Origin: CAVVFX01 sp963747535
GTDB taxonomy: Bacteria > Acidobacteriota > Terriglobia > Bryobacterales > Bryobacteraceae
NCBI GenBank assembly: GCA_963747535.1
Contig: CAVVFX010000019.1
Span: 1 to 64,000, forward strand
Length of the DNA: 64,000 nucleotides
Direction: 5' to 3'
In this document: positions 18,372 to 27,908 of the stretch, in pieces
How the letters are laid out: every line of letters begins with the position of its first letter
Numbering within the stretch: position 1 is the first letter of the stretch
Position numbers and translations under genes: made by a program
The notes under the pieces: generated by a model
Told to the model about the DNA's origin: nothing
Seen by the model: only the letters and a program-made list of their open reading frames with translations
Database searches by the model: none

Positions 18372-19337
18372 TCATCGACGTTCTAATTGGTCGGCCTCGG
18401 CGGCGCGGCCGGTTTCGCGAAGGAATTCGGCCAGGTTGCGAACGTCGGTGAGGGTCTCGGGATGTCTGGGGCCAAAGGCGCGCTCGTCGATATCGAGGGC
18501 GCGGCGATACAGACGTTCGGCTCCGGCACGATCGCCTTGGACACGTAAAGCATCAGCCAGGTTGCTTGCCGCGGCGGCCGTGCGCGGATGATCACTTCCG
18601 AGTGTGGCGTCGAATGCGGTAAGCGCCAGCCGTCCCATGCGCACGGCGTCCGTCGTACGTCCCGCGGCCAGTAACAGACCTGAGAGGTTGGTTTCGGTGG
18701 TCGCGGTCTCCGGATGACGCTCTCCCCACACGCGACGGTCGATTTCGAGTGCCCGATTGAGTAGCGGGATTCCCCGTTCAGGGCCTGTCGCGAGCGCCAG
18801 AGAATTTAATCGAACAGCCACGCGCGCGCTTGCTGGTCCGCCGGCTGCTTCCTCCTTTTCGAGAGCACGGCGATAGAATGCAATCGCGGATTCGCGATCG
18901 CCGGCGTTCTCGTGCAACTCGCCCAACGCCGCGAACGCGCGAGCCGCCAGACTCGCTTGCTTGCTGCCGGCCGCGCGTTGCCATAGTGCTTCGGCTTCGG
19001 CAGGTAAAGAGACCGCGGCGAGTTCGGCGGCGTCTTCGAGCGTCGCTTCGGCGGTTTGACCCAGTGCCTCTCCGTCGATGCGAAGCGCTTCCCATAGTGG
19101 TACACGGGCGCCTTCCTCATCCCCTTGGGCTTTCAAGAATAGCCCGAGATCGCTGGCGGCGCGAGCCGTTCGCGTATCCAACATCCCGTACTGGTGCTCG
19201 CGTCTTTGAAGTGCCTCCTCGAACAGCCTCCGAAGCACAGTGGGGTCGGGCTGCAAAGCCCGCGCACGCGGCGCAAAACTGAAGTTGCAAACCAGCAGCA
19301 ACAGGAACGCGGTGTGGTTCTGCCGCATACGGCCCAT
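18372..19337 (-). CDS. Secreted TPR protein (kinesin-light-chain-type repeats)
   Basis: The likely start is an ATG at 19337 or 19328, giving about 320 residues with a signal peptide (TAFLLLLVCNFSFAPRARA). The C-terminal half consists of 42-residue TPR units of the kinesin-light-chain type, with recurrent motifs such as YRRALDIDERAFGPRHPETL and ALTAFDATLGSDHPRTAAAA. This is the same TPR style as in the TIR-NB-ARC protein at 36676 but much more diverged. It is read divergently from the PQQ dehydrogenase. Role unknown; probably a periplasmic scaffold. Confidence 0.78.
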   Translation of the reverse strand: MGRMRQNHTAFLLLLVCNFSFAPRARALQPDPTVLRRLFEEALQRREHQYGMLDTRTARAASDLGLFLKAQGDEEGARVPLWEALRIDGEALGQTAEATLEDAAELAAVSLPAEAEALWQRAAGSKQASLAARAFAALGELHENAGDRESAIAFYRRALEKEEAAGGPASARVAVRLNSLALATGPERGIPLLNRALEIDRRVWGERHPETATTETNLSGLLLAAGRTTDAVRMGRLALTAFDATLGSDHPRTAAAASNLADALRVQGDRAGAERLYRRALDIDERAFGPRHPETLTDVRNLAEFLRETGRAAEADQLERR

Positions 19338-19457
19338 ATGGTGAAATGTTCGCATACGACCGGAGTGCTGCGAAATGCACCGGCGACGGCGGCGATTTGG
19401 ATCGGACGCCGTGGCAGCCCCCAAAGAAGCCTCGTTGCGGTATAAAATGACTCTCAA

Positions 19458-21440
19458 ATGTGCGCTTCCAAGATCTTCCTATTGCTTTTGCCGGTTTGCG
19501 CCTTGCCAGTTTGCGGCTTGTATGCGCAGGCGCCCGAGGCGGGTCGAAAATCGTTTGAGGACCGCTGCTCCGGATGCCATGGCTCCGATGGCAACGGCGG
19601 CGAACTGGGGCCGCCGATCGCGCGGCGTATTGCTGCGCGCAGCGACAGCGAAATCACCAAGGTGATTACCGAGGGCATCACCTCCCGCGGAATGCCGGCC
19701 AACAAACTCCCCGACGCGGAGATGAAAGAAATAATTCGCTTTCTTCGCACATTGCGCGCCCGCGGCTTCGGGATGATGCAGCCGGTTAAAGCCACGATCC
19801 AGTTGAGCGATGGAAAAACGCTCAGCGGTTTCATCCTCAACCAGAGTTTCGGTGACATGCAGTTCCGCACCGACGACCAGCATATTCATCTATTGCGAAG
19901 GTTACCGGGAAGCGAGCGGCTGCTCGAAGTTACGTCCAGCGTGGATTGGCCGAGCTATGACGGCCAACCGCAGGGGAACCGCTATAGCGCGATGGATCAG
20001 ATCAACGCCGCCAATGTCAGCCATCTCGCGCCTAAGTGGGTATTCACGCTGAATAACACATCGCCGCTCGAGACCACGCCCGTCGTCGTGGAAGGTGTCA
20101 TGTATGTGACCAGCGCGAATGAATGCTATGCAGTCGACGCGGGCAGCGGACGCCAGATATGGCATTTTCAGCGCCCTAAGACCGAAGGACTCACCGGTAA
20201 TGCAAGGGCTGGTATGAATCGCGGAGTTGCGATAACAGGAGACCGGCTGTTTATGGTGACCGATAATGCGCACCTGCTCTCCCTCTCGCGCGCAACCGGT
20301 GAAATCCTGTGGGAAACCGAGATGGCCGACTGGCACATCAATTACAACGCGACATCGGCGCCGCTTGCGGTGAATCATCTGGTGATCTCCGGGACGGCAG
20401 GTGGCGAGCAGGGTGTGCGTGGATTCGTGGCGGCATACGACCAGTCCACCGGCAAAGAGGCGTGGCGATTCTGGACCGTGCCCAAGCCGGGCGAACCAGG
20501 GTCGGAGACATGGACGGGAAAGGGCATCGAGCACGGCGGCGCGCCGGCGTGGTTTACCGGAACGTTCGATCCGGAGACGAACACCGTATACTGGCCGACG
20601 GGCAATCCCGGCGAAGACTACAATGGCGACGAACGCGCGGGCGACAATCTCTATTCCGACTGCATCCTCGCGCTCGATGCGGGCACGGGCAAGCTCAAGT
20701 GGCACTACCAGACGACACCGCACGATCTATGGGATTGGGACGCGACGGAGACGCCTGTCCTGGTGGATGCGACCTGGCATGGCCAGCCGCGCAAGCTGTT
20801 GCTGCAGGCGAATCGGAATGGATTTTTTTACGTATTGGATCGCGCTGATGGAAAGCTGCTACTGGCGAAACCATTCGTCCAGAAGTTGACGTGGGCAAGC
20901 GGCGTGGGACCCGATGGGCGTCCGGTCAAGCTGCCGAATCACGAGCCGACTGCCCAGGGAGCCTCGGTGTGCCCGTCCCAGGAAGGCGGCACTAACTGGT
21001 TCTCTCCGTCGTTCAATCCAGCCACCGGGTTCCTCTATGTGCAGAGTCTGGAGAGGTGCAGCGTCTACTACAAGCGTTCCGAGGAATGGGCGGCAGGGCA
21101 TTCGTTCCTGGGCGGGACGATGCGTATACCGCGCGACGACAAGTCAGGGAAGCTACTCCGCGCCCTGGACATTCAGACAGGTGAGGTGAAGTGGGAATTA
21201 CCGGAGATCGGTTACGGGTTCTCGTGGGGAGGCACGCTGACCACGGCGGGCGGGATCGTCATCTTCGGGGAAGATAGCGGCGCGCTGGTAGCAGCCGATG
21301 CGAAGACAGGCAAGCCGTTGTGGAGCTTCCAGACTGGCGCGCTGTGGAAGGCATCGCCTATGACCTATATGTTCAATCGGAAGCAGTACGTAGCGATCGC
21401 TGCCGGTTCGGATATTCTGGCGTTTGCTCTGGCGGACTAG
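19458..21440 (+). CDS. PQQ-dependent alcohol dehydrogenase with N-terminal cytochrome c domain
   Basis: The 660-residue precursor has a signal peptide (IFLLLLPVCALPVCGLYA), then a cytochrome c domain with the haem motif CSGCH (residues 37-41) and a methionine ligand candidate in TSRGMPANK. The quinoprotein propeller starts near residue 155 (DWPSYDGQPQGNRYSAMDQI). It contains WPTGNPGEDYNGDERAGDN and the catalytic region HDLWDWDATETPV (His422-Asp426-Asp428). The expected activity is oxidation of an alcohol or aldehyde in the periplasm, passing electrons from PQQ to the attached haem. The haem domain is at the N-terminus, unlike the C-terminal haem of classical quinohaemoprotein ADHs. Asp428, two residues after the catalytic Asp426, resembles the extra metal-binding Asp of lanthanide-dependent XoxF enzymes. 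Confidence 0.88.
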   Translation: MCASKIFLLLLPVCALPVCGLYAQAPEAGRKSFEDRCSGCHGSDGNGGELGPPIARRIAARSDSEITKVITEGITSRGMPANKLPDAEMKEIIRFLRTLRARGFGMMQPVKATIQLSDGKTLSGFILNQSFGDMQFRTDDQHIHLLRRLPGSERLLEVTSSVDWPSYDGQPQGNRYSAMDQINAANVSHLAPKWVFTLNNTSPLETTPVVVEGVMYVTSANECYAVDAGSGRQIWHFQRPKTEGLTGNARAGMNRGVAITGDRLFMVTDNAHLLSLSRATGEILWETEMADWHINYNATSAPLAVNHLVISGTAGGEQGVRGFVAAYDQSTGKEAWRFWTVPKPGEPGSETWTGKGIEHGGAPAWFTGTFDPETNTVYWPTGNPGEDYNGDERAGDNLYSDCILALDAGTGKLKWHYQTTPHDLWDWDATETPVLVDATWHGQPRKLLLQANRNGFFYVLDRADGKLLLAKPFVQKLTWASGVGPDGRPVKLPNHEPTAQGASVCPSQEGGTNWFSPSFNPATGFLYVQSLERCSVYYKRSEEWAAGHSFLGGTMRIPRDDKSGKLLRALDIQTGEVKWELPEIGYGFSWGGTLTTAGGIVIFGEDSGALVAADAKTGKPLWSFQTGALWKASPMTYMFNRKQYVAIAAGSDILAFALAD

Positions 21441-21499
21441 AGTTGCGATACGCCGCCGTATTCGTGATGGACGTTACGGCGCTTCCGGGCACAAACGTC

Positions 21500-23881
21500 C
21501 TAGAGTCTGTCCAACAGGAATCGATTGACACCGGGGGATAGTTCCCGGCGCTTTCCGACAGCTTCGAAAGTTCCCGCGACTCCCGGGGGTAAGGCCACGA
21601 CCGCCGACCATCCGGCGCCTTGCGGCTGGAAATCCACCTCGACCGCTCCCTTCGGGTGGGGCACGGAACCTCGCGCGTGCTTCAGCTTGCCCAGGTTCGG
21701 ACGGATCGAAACGCGGCTGAATCCTGGAGCGGCGGAATCGATTCCCAGTACGGTGCGAAAGATTTCGATATTGGGACTGGCGCTCCACGCGTGGCAATCC
21801 GAGCGCGGCGGATCGTCAGGGCGCTCCTCCCATTCGGCGAAAGTGGTGAGGCCGTCATCAAGCATGCCGCGCCAATCGTCCAGCAGATCGAGGTAGCGAT
21901 TCCCTTCCCCCACATGGCGCACGGCCTGGTGAAGATAGAAGCGGAAGAAGAAGGTGGCTTGGGCGATACCCGGCTCCGCTAAAACGCGGAGCATCAGGTC
22001 GTGCGCGGGGCGTTCCGTAATTACGTTGCCCAGTACCGCGAGTGTATTCGTATGCTGAGAGAACTTTTCCTTGCGCGGCGTATCGGCGTACATGCGGCGG
22101 GCAGCATCCCAATAGAGTTGCTGCGCCGTTTGCCGGAGCTGTTGCTCGCGACGGCGATAGACGTCCGCCATCGCGGCAAGTCCGAGTTTGGCTTCGAGGT
22201 CCGCAGCCCAGCCGTACGCCATCATCAGCAGGAGATCGAACGGCGCCGATGAGCCATCCTCTTCCTGGGGCGCTTCACCGTTGGGCCAGGACGGCACCCA
22301 ATCGAAATAGCGCCACCAGGGGAGGCGATTGAGCGATCCATTTTCCTTCTGATAGGCTTCGAAGAAACTCAGCACCGCGCGCACGCCAGGGAGCATCCTG
22401 TGCACAAACCCGGAATCGTCGACGTACCACCAGTAGTCGTGCACCATCCCGATCCACCAGAGGGAGAACCCGGGAATATACTGCTCCAGACGCGACGGAT
22501 AGCGGCTCATGGTCGCGCCGTCGCTTTGACGCGAGTCGTTGATCAGGTCGATGGCATTGCGCATCAGCCGCGTGTCGCCGGTGTTGAAAACCGAAATCAG
22601 GCACTGCGTCCGCGTGTCGCCGACATACTGGAGTTGCTCGTAGTAGGGGCAATCCATGTAGGTCTCATGGGCGCACAAACTGGCCGTACGCCAGCCGACG
22701 TCGAGGATCCTCGTGATATCTTCGGAGCCGGCGTCGAATACGGCTTTGCGTTCGAAGGGATACCCGACGTGCGTACAGGTGAGACGGTTGATGTCGAGCG
22801 GCTGATCCTCTGTCGTAATATCAAGTTCGAGATATCGCCACGTGCGCCACCACAGCGGACGAAACGAGCGATGGTCTCCGCCGTCGGCGATGAACTCGTC
22901 GTGGTAGCCGATGAGTTCCTTACCCTCAATTTCGTCGCGATTGCCTTTTACGAGGCGCCGGCCGCCGGGCACAACTTTCACCAGAGTCTCAGCGTAGCGG
23001 AGCTTGATGACACTGTCTTTTCCGCCGGTCACGGTGAGTTCGGGGTGACCCGTGGTGAGGTGCTCGTGGTCGATCAATAGGGTGGCGTGAGTGCGTGCCG
23101 GGATGGCTAAGAAGAGAAGGCCCCCCGGCTGAGGCACGCCCGTGGCGCGGCGCACCTTGCCAATTGGTTCAAAAACTTCTCCCATCGGCGGAATGGGCCG
23201 TTCGACCAGCATCCACCGGCTGTGCACGTCGCGAGCCTCACGTCCGGCAGCCGGAGCGACGACCACTGCGTTCTTCCATTGCGTATCGTCAAACGCGAGC
23301 GTTTCCCATCCCCAGGAATGCCGCGCCGCGGCGAGACGATCGCAAGGACCGGCGGCAAAGTAACCATGCAACTCGCCGCTGTCGACGCCAACGAGCGTAT
23401 ACGCCTCATCGCGTTCGCACTTCCACTCGGGGCCGGTGTCCACGTCCTGGCCTTGCAACAGAAATCCGGTTTGCATCGTGATCTGGGCCTCGGGCGCTAC
23501 ATCGGCGAAGTTCCAGACTGCGGCGGCGAGGACGTTCTTGCCGGCCTGGAGCCACGGTGCGATATCGATGGTTTCATACCGCCAGTGAAAGAGATCGCCG
23601 CGTGCGGGCCCCCAGATGACACGCGTCCCGTTGACAAAAAACTGATAGCGATTGTCGCCGCTTAAGTGAACGATAAACTGTTGGGGCCGGCCGGGAAACT
23701 GGATTGTCCGGCGGAAATGATAGACGCCATAATCTGTTGGTGGTGCGCCCGGCACTGCGATCCAGCGCGCGGTCCAGGTTCGCCGGAGCAGCGGATCGAC
23801 GCCTGGATCAGCGGCAAAAACGGGAAGCGCGGCAGCGGCGCTGAGACTGGCCAGAAAGTGACGGCGGGTTGATGGGCCCAT
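21500..23881 (-). CDS. Secreted GH78-like alpha-L-rhamnosidase
   Basis: The ATG at 23881 gives about 793 residues; the N-terminus (STRRHFLASLSAAAALPVFA) looks like a Tat signal. N-terminal beta-sandwich regions (VHLSGDNRYQFFVNGTRVIW) precede the (alpha/alpha)6 catalytic domain, which shows ETYMDCPYYEQLQYVGDTRT, typical of the GH78 family. The C-terminal beta domain ends with PHPKGAVEVDF and LPPGVAGTFE. Predicted to release L-rhamnose from plant or microbial glycosides; Tat export suggests a periplasmic or extracellular site. It converges on the PQQ dehydrogenase gene. Confidence 0.88.
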   Translation of the reverse strand: MGPSTRRHFLASLSAAAALPVFAADPGVDPLLRRTWTARWIAVPGAPPTDYGVYHFRRTIQFPGRPQQFIVHLSGDNRYQFFVNGTRVIWGPARGDLFHWRYETIDIAPWLQAGKNVLAAAVWNFADVAPEAQITMQTGFLLQGQDVDTGPEWKCERDEAYTLVGVDSGELHGYFAAGPCDRLAAARHSWGWETLAFDDTQWKNAVVVAPAAGREARDVHSRWMLVERPIPPMGEVFEPIGKVRRATGVPQPGGLLFLAIPARTHATLLIDHEHLTTGHPELTVTGGKDSVIKLRYAETLVKVVPGGRRLVKGNRDEIEGKELIGYHDEFIADGGDHRSFRPLWWRTWRYLELDITTEDQPLDINRLTCTHVGYPFERKAVFDAGSEDITRILDVGWRTASLCAHETYMDCPYYEQLQYVGDTRTQCLISVFNTGDTRLMRNAIDLINDSRQSDGATMSRYPSRLEQYIPGFSLWWIGMVHDYWWYVDDSGFVHRMLPGVRAVLSFFEAYQKENGSLNRLPWWRYFDWVPSWPNGEAPQEEDGSSAPFDLLLMMAYGWAADLEAKLGLAAMADVYRRREQQLRQTAQQLYWDAARRMYADTPRKEKFSQHTNTLAVLGNVITERPAHDLMLRVLAEPGIAQATFFFRFYLHQAVRHVGEGNRYLDLLDDWRGMLDDGLTTFAEWEERPDDPPRSDCHAWSASPNIEIFRTVLGIDSAAPGFSRVSIRPNLGKLKHARGSVPHPKGAVEVDFQPQGAGWSAVVALPPGVAGTFEAVGKRRELSPGVNRFLLDRL

Positions 23882-24067
23882 GGCCAAGAACTTATCATGT
23901 TCGAGACGCGGCCCCCGTAAATATGCGACCACGATTGGAGTCCAACATGGAATAATGGGCCGTATCTTATGAAACTCGTGAAACTCGCGCCGTTCTCGTT
24001 GAAGGAAAGATGGACAAGTTTGGGCCGGTGTGCGAGGTCCACTTACGCCACTTTTTAAGGAGAGATT

Positions 24068-24514
24068 ATGATCACCAGGCAGGAAGCCACCGAACACATT
24101 CTTAGGGCCAAAGAAGAGAAGCAGCTGACGTTCGACCAGATCGCTGCCGCCGTCGGACGCCACACGGTCTGGGTGACGTCGGCGCTACTGGGCCAGCAGA
24201 CCATGTCCGCCGCCGAAGCGGAAGCGGCTACCAAGATTCTGGGACTGGGGCCTTTTGTGTCCCAGGCGCTGCAAACTATTCCTACCAAGGGATCGCTGGG
24301 TAACACCGTACCGGTCGACCCGCTGATCTACCGCTTCCACGAGATCACGCAAGTTTACGGCACAACGCTCAAAGCGTTAATCCATGAAATGTTTGGCGAT
24401 GGCATCATGAGCGCCATCGACTTCGAGATGGATATCAAGAAAGTTCCTGATCCCAAAGGCGATCGCGTCGTGGTCACGTACAACGGAAAGTTCCTGCCCT
24501 ACCGCAAGTGGTAA
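24068..24514 (+). CDS. cynS: Cyanase (cyanate hydratase)
   Basis: At 148 residues it is the standard length. The N-terminal helix-turn-helix-like domain (FDQIAAAVGRHTVWVTSALL) precedes the catalytic domain, with Arg89 and Glu92 in YRFHE and Ser115 in GIMSAIDFE, matching the known Arg/Glu/Ser triad. Cyanase breaks cyanate with bicarbonate to ammonia and CO2, for detoxification or nitrogen supply. AAGGAG lies just before the ATG. No cyanate transporter (cynABD) or carbonic anhydrase is next to it. Confidence 0.95.
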   Translation: MITRQEATEHILRAKEEKQLTFDQIAAAVGRHTVWVTSALLGQQTMSAAEAEAATKILGLGPFVSQALQTIPTKGSLGNTVPVDPLIYRFHEITQVYGTTLKALIHEMFGDGIMSAIDFEMDIKKVPDPKGDRVVVTYNGKFLPYRKW

Positions 24515-24596
24515 ACATAAGGCTGCCAAGGCCCGATGATCATCCGCAACTTCGTGTGTGATCACCCGCTGGCGCTCGAAATGCTCCCCATAAGAC

Positions 24597-25520
24597 GTGT
24601 ACGGGAATCGACAAAATCGCGGGGTGTGGCAAAGACTGCTTCGGGGACTATTCGCGGCAACGGCGATTACGACCTTGTACGGCGATGAACTCGAGTTGAA
24701 ACCGGAAACGCTGAAAGTGTGGAACGAATATGAGCATGCTGCTTATCTCGCGATGCAACGGGGGGTGCATGGCGACGGCTCCTTTCTTAGGGTGGACCAG
24801 TATCCGGATCGTCTCACGCGCACGCGAGGAGGCGAGATTGTCGTATGGTCGGCATGCCCAACGAACCCGCGGCGAATCCCGTCCGGATTGATTCACGACT
24901 GGATCGCAGCGGCGTTTATTCCAAATGCGCGGATCACGGATGTAATTTCGGTAACCCGCGACTATCGTCATTACAAGGATGTCTATAAGCCGGGAATCCT
25001 CAGCGCGCGCGTCCTTCGGCAGACCGGCACCGAGGACCAATTCGCCATGGTTCTGCGGAGTCCCACATTCTTTAGCAAGACAGCTCTGGAAGGCGAGTTC
25101 GAGTCCACCTATTCCCGGCTGGATGACATGCGATGGTATAGCGTGACTCGGGTAATTCGCTTGCAGGAAATCGATGACTATGGACAAGCTGACGAACACA
25201 AGTTGCCGCCGGACCAGGGCCATGGATACCTTTGGCGGCTCACCAGCTTATCCCGGATGGAGGAGCGAGACGGCGGAGTTTACGTAGAAGAAGAGGTCAT
25301 AGCGCTGAGCCGGGACGTTCCTGCCTCGATTCGTTGGATGGCAGGACCCATTATCCGGAGGGTAGCAAAAGAGTCGACCGCAGTGTCTATTGAGAAAACT
25401 CGAGCGGCGGTGGGATCCAAATCCCAGGTGATCAGCGCTGCGGAAGGATCGAGGGTCGGCGAGGGACATAACGCCGCGGTGATTTGCGGGCGCGGATCGG
25501 CAACCGATTGTTGGCGGTAG
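24597..25520 (+). CDS. Uncharacterised secreted or anchored 307-aa protein
   Basis: I do not recognise the family. An N-terminal hydrophobic stretch (LLRGLFAATAITTLYG) looks like a signal peptide. The core contains WSACPTNPRRIPSGLIHDWI, RDYRHYKDVYKPGILSARVL and YLWRLTSLSRMEERDGGVYV, a pattern that could suit a START/SRPBCC-like lipid-binding beta domain, but this is a guess. The start is a GTG at 24597 without a clear ribosome-binding site. It converges on the TPR gene at 25529 with only 8 bases between stops. Confidence 0.7.
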   Translation: MYGNRQNRGVWQRLLRGLFAATAITTLYGDELELKPETLKVWNEYEHAAYLAMQRGVHGDGSFLRVDQYPDRLTRTRGGEIVVWSACPTNPRRIPSGLIHDWIAAAFIPNARITDVISVTRDYRHYKDVYKPGILSARVLRQTGTEDQFAMVLRSPTFFSKTALEGEFESTYSRLDDMRWYSVTRVIRLQEIDDYGQADEHKLPPDQGHGYLWRLTSLSRMEERDGGVYVEEEVIALSRDVPASIRWMAGPIIRRVAKESTAVSIEKTRAAVGSKSQVISAAEGSRVGEGHNAAVICGRGSATDCWR

Positions 25521-25528
25521 GGTTTGTC

Positions 25529-26524
25529 TCACAAATCTCCTATATCGACCGTGGCATTATCCCGGATCACGGCGCGGCGGAACGCTTGGGAACCCTTTTT
25601 CTGCATCGCCTCGGCTGCGGCAATTTCCTTGTTCTCGCGCAGAACGCGGGCATAGTTCAGCATGACTTTCGCGGCGAACCGGCTGTCTGGACCGAACACC
25701 TCAGTGGCCGCGGACAGAGCGCGCTCGAACATGAGCTCGGACTCTTTTTTGCGGCCCAGGTCGGCGAGCGAGCAGGCGGCATTATTGAGGGACGCCACCA
25801 GAGTGGCAGCGCGTGGGGATTGAGAGTGGTCGAGGAAGGCGATCACGTGATCGGACTCGGCCAGCGATTCGGCGTGACGGCCTTGTTGGTCTAGAACCGC
25901 CGCCAGATCGACCCGCACCTCCTCGCTTTGAGAAGGATTGCTGCCGGGCGTTTGTTCCAGCAAACTGATCGCCTGACGATAGTAAGCTTCGGCCTGCACA
26001 TAGTTCTTGCGTGCCCGGGAGATGGTAGCCCGCATCGAGACCAACTGCATCTCATCCAGCGGGCCTGACCGGGAATTTTGCAACGTGGACTCATACGCCC
26101 GAAACGTCTTTTCGGCTAAGGCAAACTGGTCGCATTCGCACAAAGTGCCCAGCAGGCCAATGATGGAATTGAAGACATACTGGGGTTTCGCTCCTGGCTG
26201 CTTCTCCCACACAGCGATCGAATGCGAATAGTTAGCCTTCGCCGCGGTGCAATGTCCCCAATCGCGATAAATGTTACCGAGTTGGTGATAACTGGCGGCC
26301 AGGTGACTGTTCGAGTCGCCATCGTGTTTGGCAATCCGGAGGGCTCGTTTCGCGGCCTCGGCGGCTTCAGCAAGCTTATGCTGCCGGAATAGCGTCTGGG
26401 CTTGCACTGCAGCCAGACCCCACGCGCCGTCGGCGGGAACTCCAATGGCAGGTATCGGATCGACGGCGGCGTGCAGCACCGGGGTCGCCAACGTGAACAG
26501 GAAAAGAATCGACAATGACTTCAT
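25529..26524 (-). CDS. Secreted TPR protein
   Basis: The ATG at 26524 is preceded by TTTGGAGG, giving 331 residues with a signal peptide (SLSILFLFTLATPVLHAA). TPR units run through most of the mature chain (AKRALRIAKHDGDSNSHLA, LGNIYRDWGHCTAAKANYSH, ASLNNAACSLADLGRKKESE). Probably a periplasmic scaffold; partners unknown. The terminator at 26555-26601 lies upstream, isolating it from the small gene before it. Confidence 0.82.
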   Translation of the reverse strand: MKSLSILFLFTLATPVLHAAVDPIPAIGVPADGAWGLAAVQAQTLFRQHKLAEAAEAAKRALRIAKHDGDSNSHLAASYHQLGNIYRDWGHCTAAKANYSHSIAVWEKQPGAKPQYVFNSIIGLLGTLCECDQFALAEKTFRAYESTLQNSRSGPLDEMQLVSMRATISRARKNYVQAEAYYRQAISLLEQTPGSNPSQSEEVRVDLAAVLDQQGRHAESLAESDHVIAFLDHSQSPRAATLVASLNNAACSLADLGRKKESELMFERALSAATEVFGPDSRFAAKVMLNYARVLRENKEIAAAEAMQKKGSQAFRRAVIRDNATVDIGDL

Positions 26525-26554
26525 GAGACCTCCAAACGTTGACCGGCCCAAACG

Positions 26555-26601
26555 CAAAAAAGGCCGCCGTGAAAAGCATTGAGCGCTTTTCGCGACGGCC
26601 T
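26555..26601 (-). terminator. Strong Rho-independent terminator
   Basis: Two 17-base arms (26561-26577 and 26585-26601) pair with two mismatches or wobbles around a 7-base loop. On the minus strand the stem is followed by six U. It lies 42 bases after the stop of the small minus-strand gene at 26643-26846, so it probably ends that transcript. Confidence 0.8.
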
Positions 26602-26642
26602 CCAGTGGTCTGGTCAGCCGGGTGATGCTGTGAGCTAAATAG

Positions 26643-26846
26643 CTACTTGGTAAACTTTACTTTCTGTCTTACGGTTTGGGCCAGCAGCGGTAAGCCATCC
26701 TGGATCTTGAGCTGATCAATCTCGCCGTGCTGCATCTGGCGGCAGAACCGGATGAACTCGATCCATGCCGGGTGCAGGGAACAGCACACACGTGTCGCCT
26801 CTCCGTCCGACTCCACCCCGCGCCGCATTGGAACATTGTGATCCAC
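26643..26846 (-). CDS. Small 67-aa conserved-looking protein
   Basis: A short reading frame ends in a helical, charged stretch (HGEIDQLKIQDGLPLLAQTV followed by RQKVKFTK) preceded by WIEFIRFCRQMQ. A strong terminator directly follows it on the same strand, supporting it as a real transcript. No signal peptide or known domain is seen. The exact start is uncertain (ATG at 26846 or 26828). Function unknown. Confidence 0.55.
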   Translation of the reverse strand: MDHNVPMRRGVESDGEATRVCCSLHPAWIEFIRFCRQMQHGEIDQLKIQDGLPLLAQTVRQKVKFTK

Positions 26847-26956
26847 TCTGTACTAAGACTGATTTTCAGGACAATTTGTTCACAAAAAATGTTCCGCGCA
26901 CTTGGGTTCCCTGTGCATAATACGTTCAGCAGGCGAAAAGGTTGGCAGAACACTCA

Positions 26957-27772
26957 ATGAAAAACGATCTCCGTGAACGATTCCAAGTCAAGCCAGGCAA
27001 AAAGTTCCGTCTCCGGGAACGCAATCCCGAGGACACTGCGCATGTTCCTGATAAAGACATCGCCGAAGCGATCCAGCTAAAGAACACGCAAAAACTAGTA
27101 GACTTGCACGATCTGCTCTACGCCGAACAGAAACATGCGCTGCTGATCGTGCTGCAAGGCATGGACGCCGCCGGTAAAGACGGCACCATTAAACACGTCA
27201 TGTCCGGGGTCAACCCGGCTGGATGCGCGGTCACTTCGTTCAAAGTCCCGACCGCGGAGGAAGCCGCGCACGACTTCCTCTGGAGAATACATAAAGCGGT
27301 TCCGCAGAAAGGTTACATCGGAATCTTCAACCGTTCACAGTATGAAGATGTGCTGGTGACGCGGGTCCACAAGATGGTCCCCGAAAAGGTTTGGAAATCG
27401 CGCTACGGGCGGATTAACGATTTTGAAGAACTGCTGGTTGAGAACCAGGTGGTTTTGCTGAAGTTCTTCCTGCACATCAGCAAAGACGAACAAGCGCGGC
27501 GTTTCGAAGCGCGTAAGGACATGCCGAATAAGAATTGGAAAATCTCACCCGCGGACGCCCGGGAGCGCGAGTTCTGGGACGACTACCAAGCGGCTTATCA
27601 GGATGCGCTGGAGAAGTGCAGCACTCAAGACGCTCCCTGGTATGTGATACCGGCGAACAAGAAATGGTTCCGTGACCTGGCTGTGTCACAAATCATCGTG
27701 GATGCGCTCGAAAGCTTGAACATGAAGTACCCTGTCCGCCCACCCGAGCCGAAAACCGGCAAGGGCCGGTGA
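26957..27772 (+). CDS. Polyphosphate kinase 2 family phosphotransferase
   Basis: The PPK2 core is clear: Walker A GMDAAGKDGT, GVNPAGCAV, the lid region FLWRIHKAVPQKGYIGIFNR and SQYEDVL, then DEQARRFEARKDMPNKNWKI and WYVIPANKKWFRDLAVSQII. PPK2 enzymes transfer phosphate between polyphosphate and nucleotides; the single-domain form here usually phosphorylates AMP, ADP or GDP, but the preference is not readable. Cytoplasmic, about 271 residues with the ATG at 26957. A TTG at 26942 would add five residues. Confidence 0.9.
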   Translation: MKNDLRERFQVKPGKKFRLRERNPEDTAHVPDKDIAEAIQLKNTQKLVDLHDLLYAEQKHALLIVLQGMDAAGKDGTIKHVMSGVNPAGCAVTSFKVPTAEEAAHDFLWRIHKAVPQKGYIGIFNRSQYEDVLVTRVHKMVPEKVWKSRYGRINDFEELLVENQVVLLKFFLHISKDEQARRFEARKDMPNKNWKISPADAREREFWDDYQAAYQDALEKCSTQDAPWYVIPANKKWFRDLAVSQIIVDALESLNMKYPVRPPEPKTGKGR

Positions 27773-27908
27773 CCGGACAAGCGTAGGTTGGAGAGCGGTT
27801 CGCGTCCCCACCGTACCGGAACGAATATATTCTTGGGTCGGCTTGAGACTGTAGACGTATACTACTTCGCTATAGACCTCCGGATGTTCGATACCTTACC
27901 GTAGAGAT

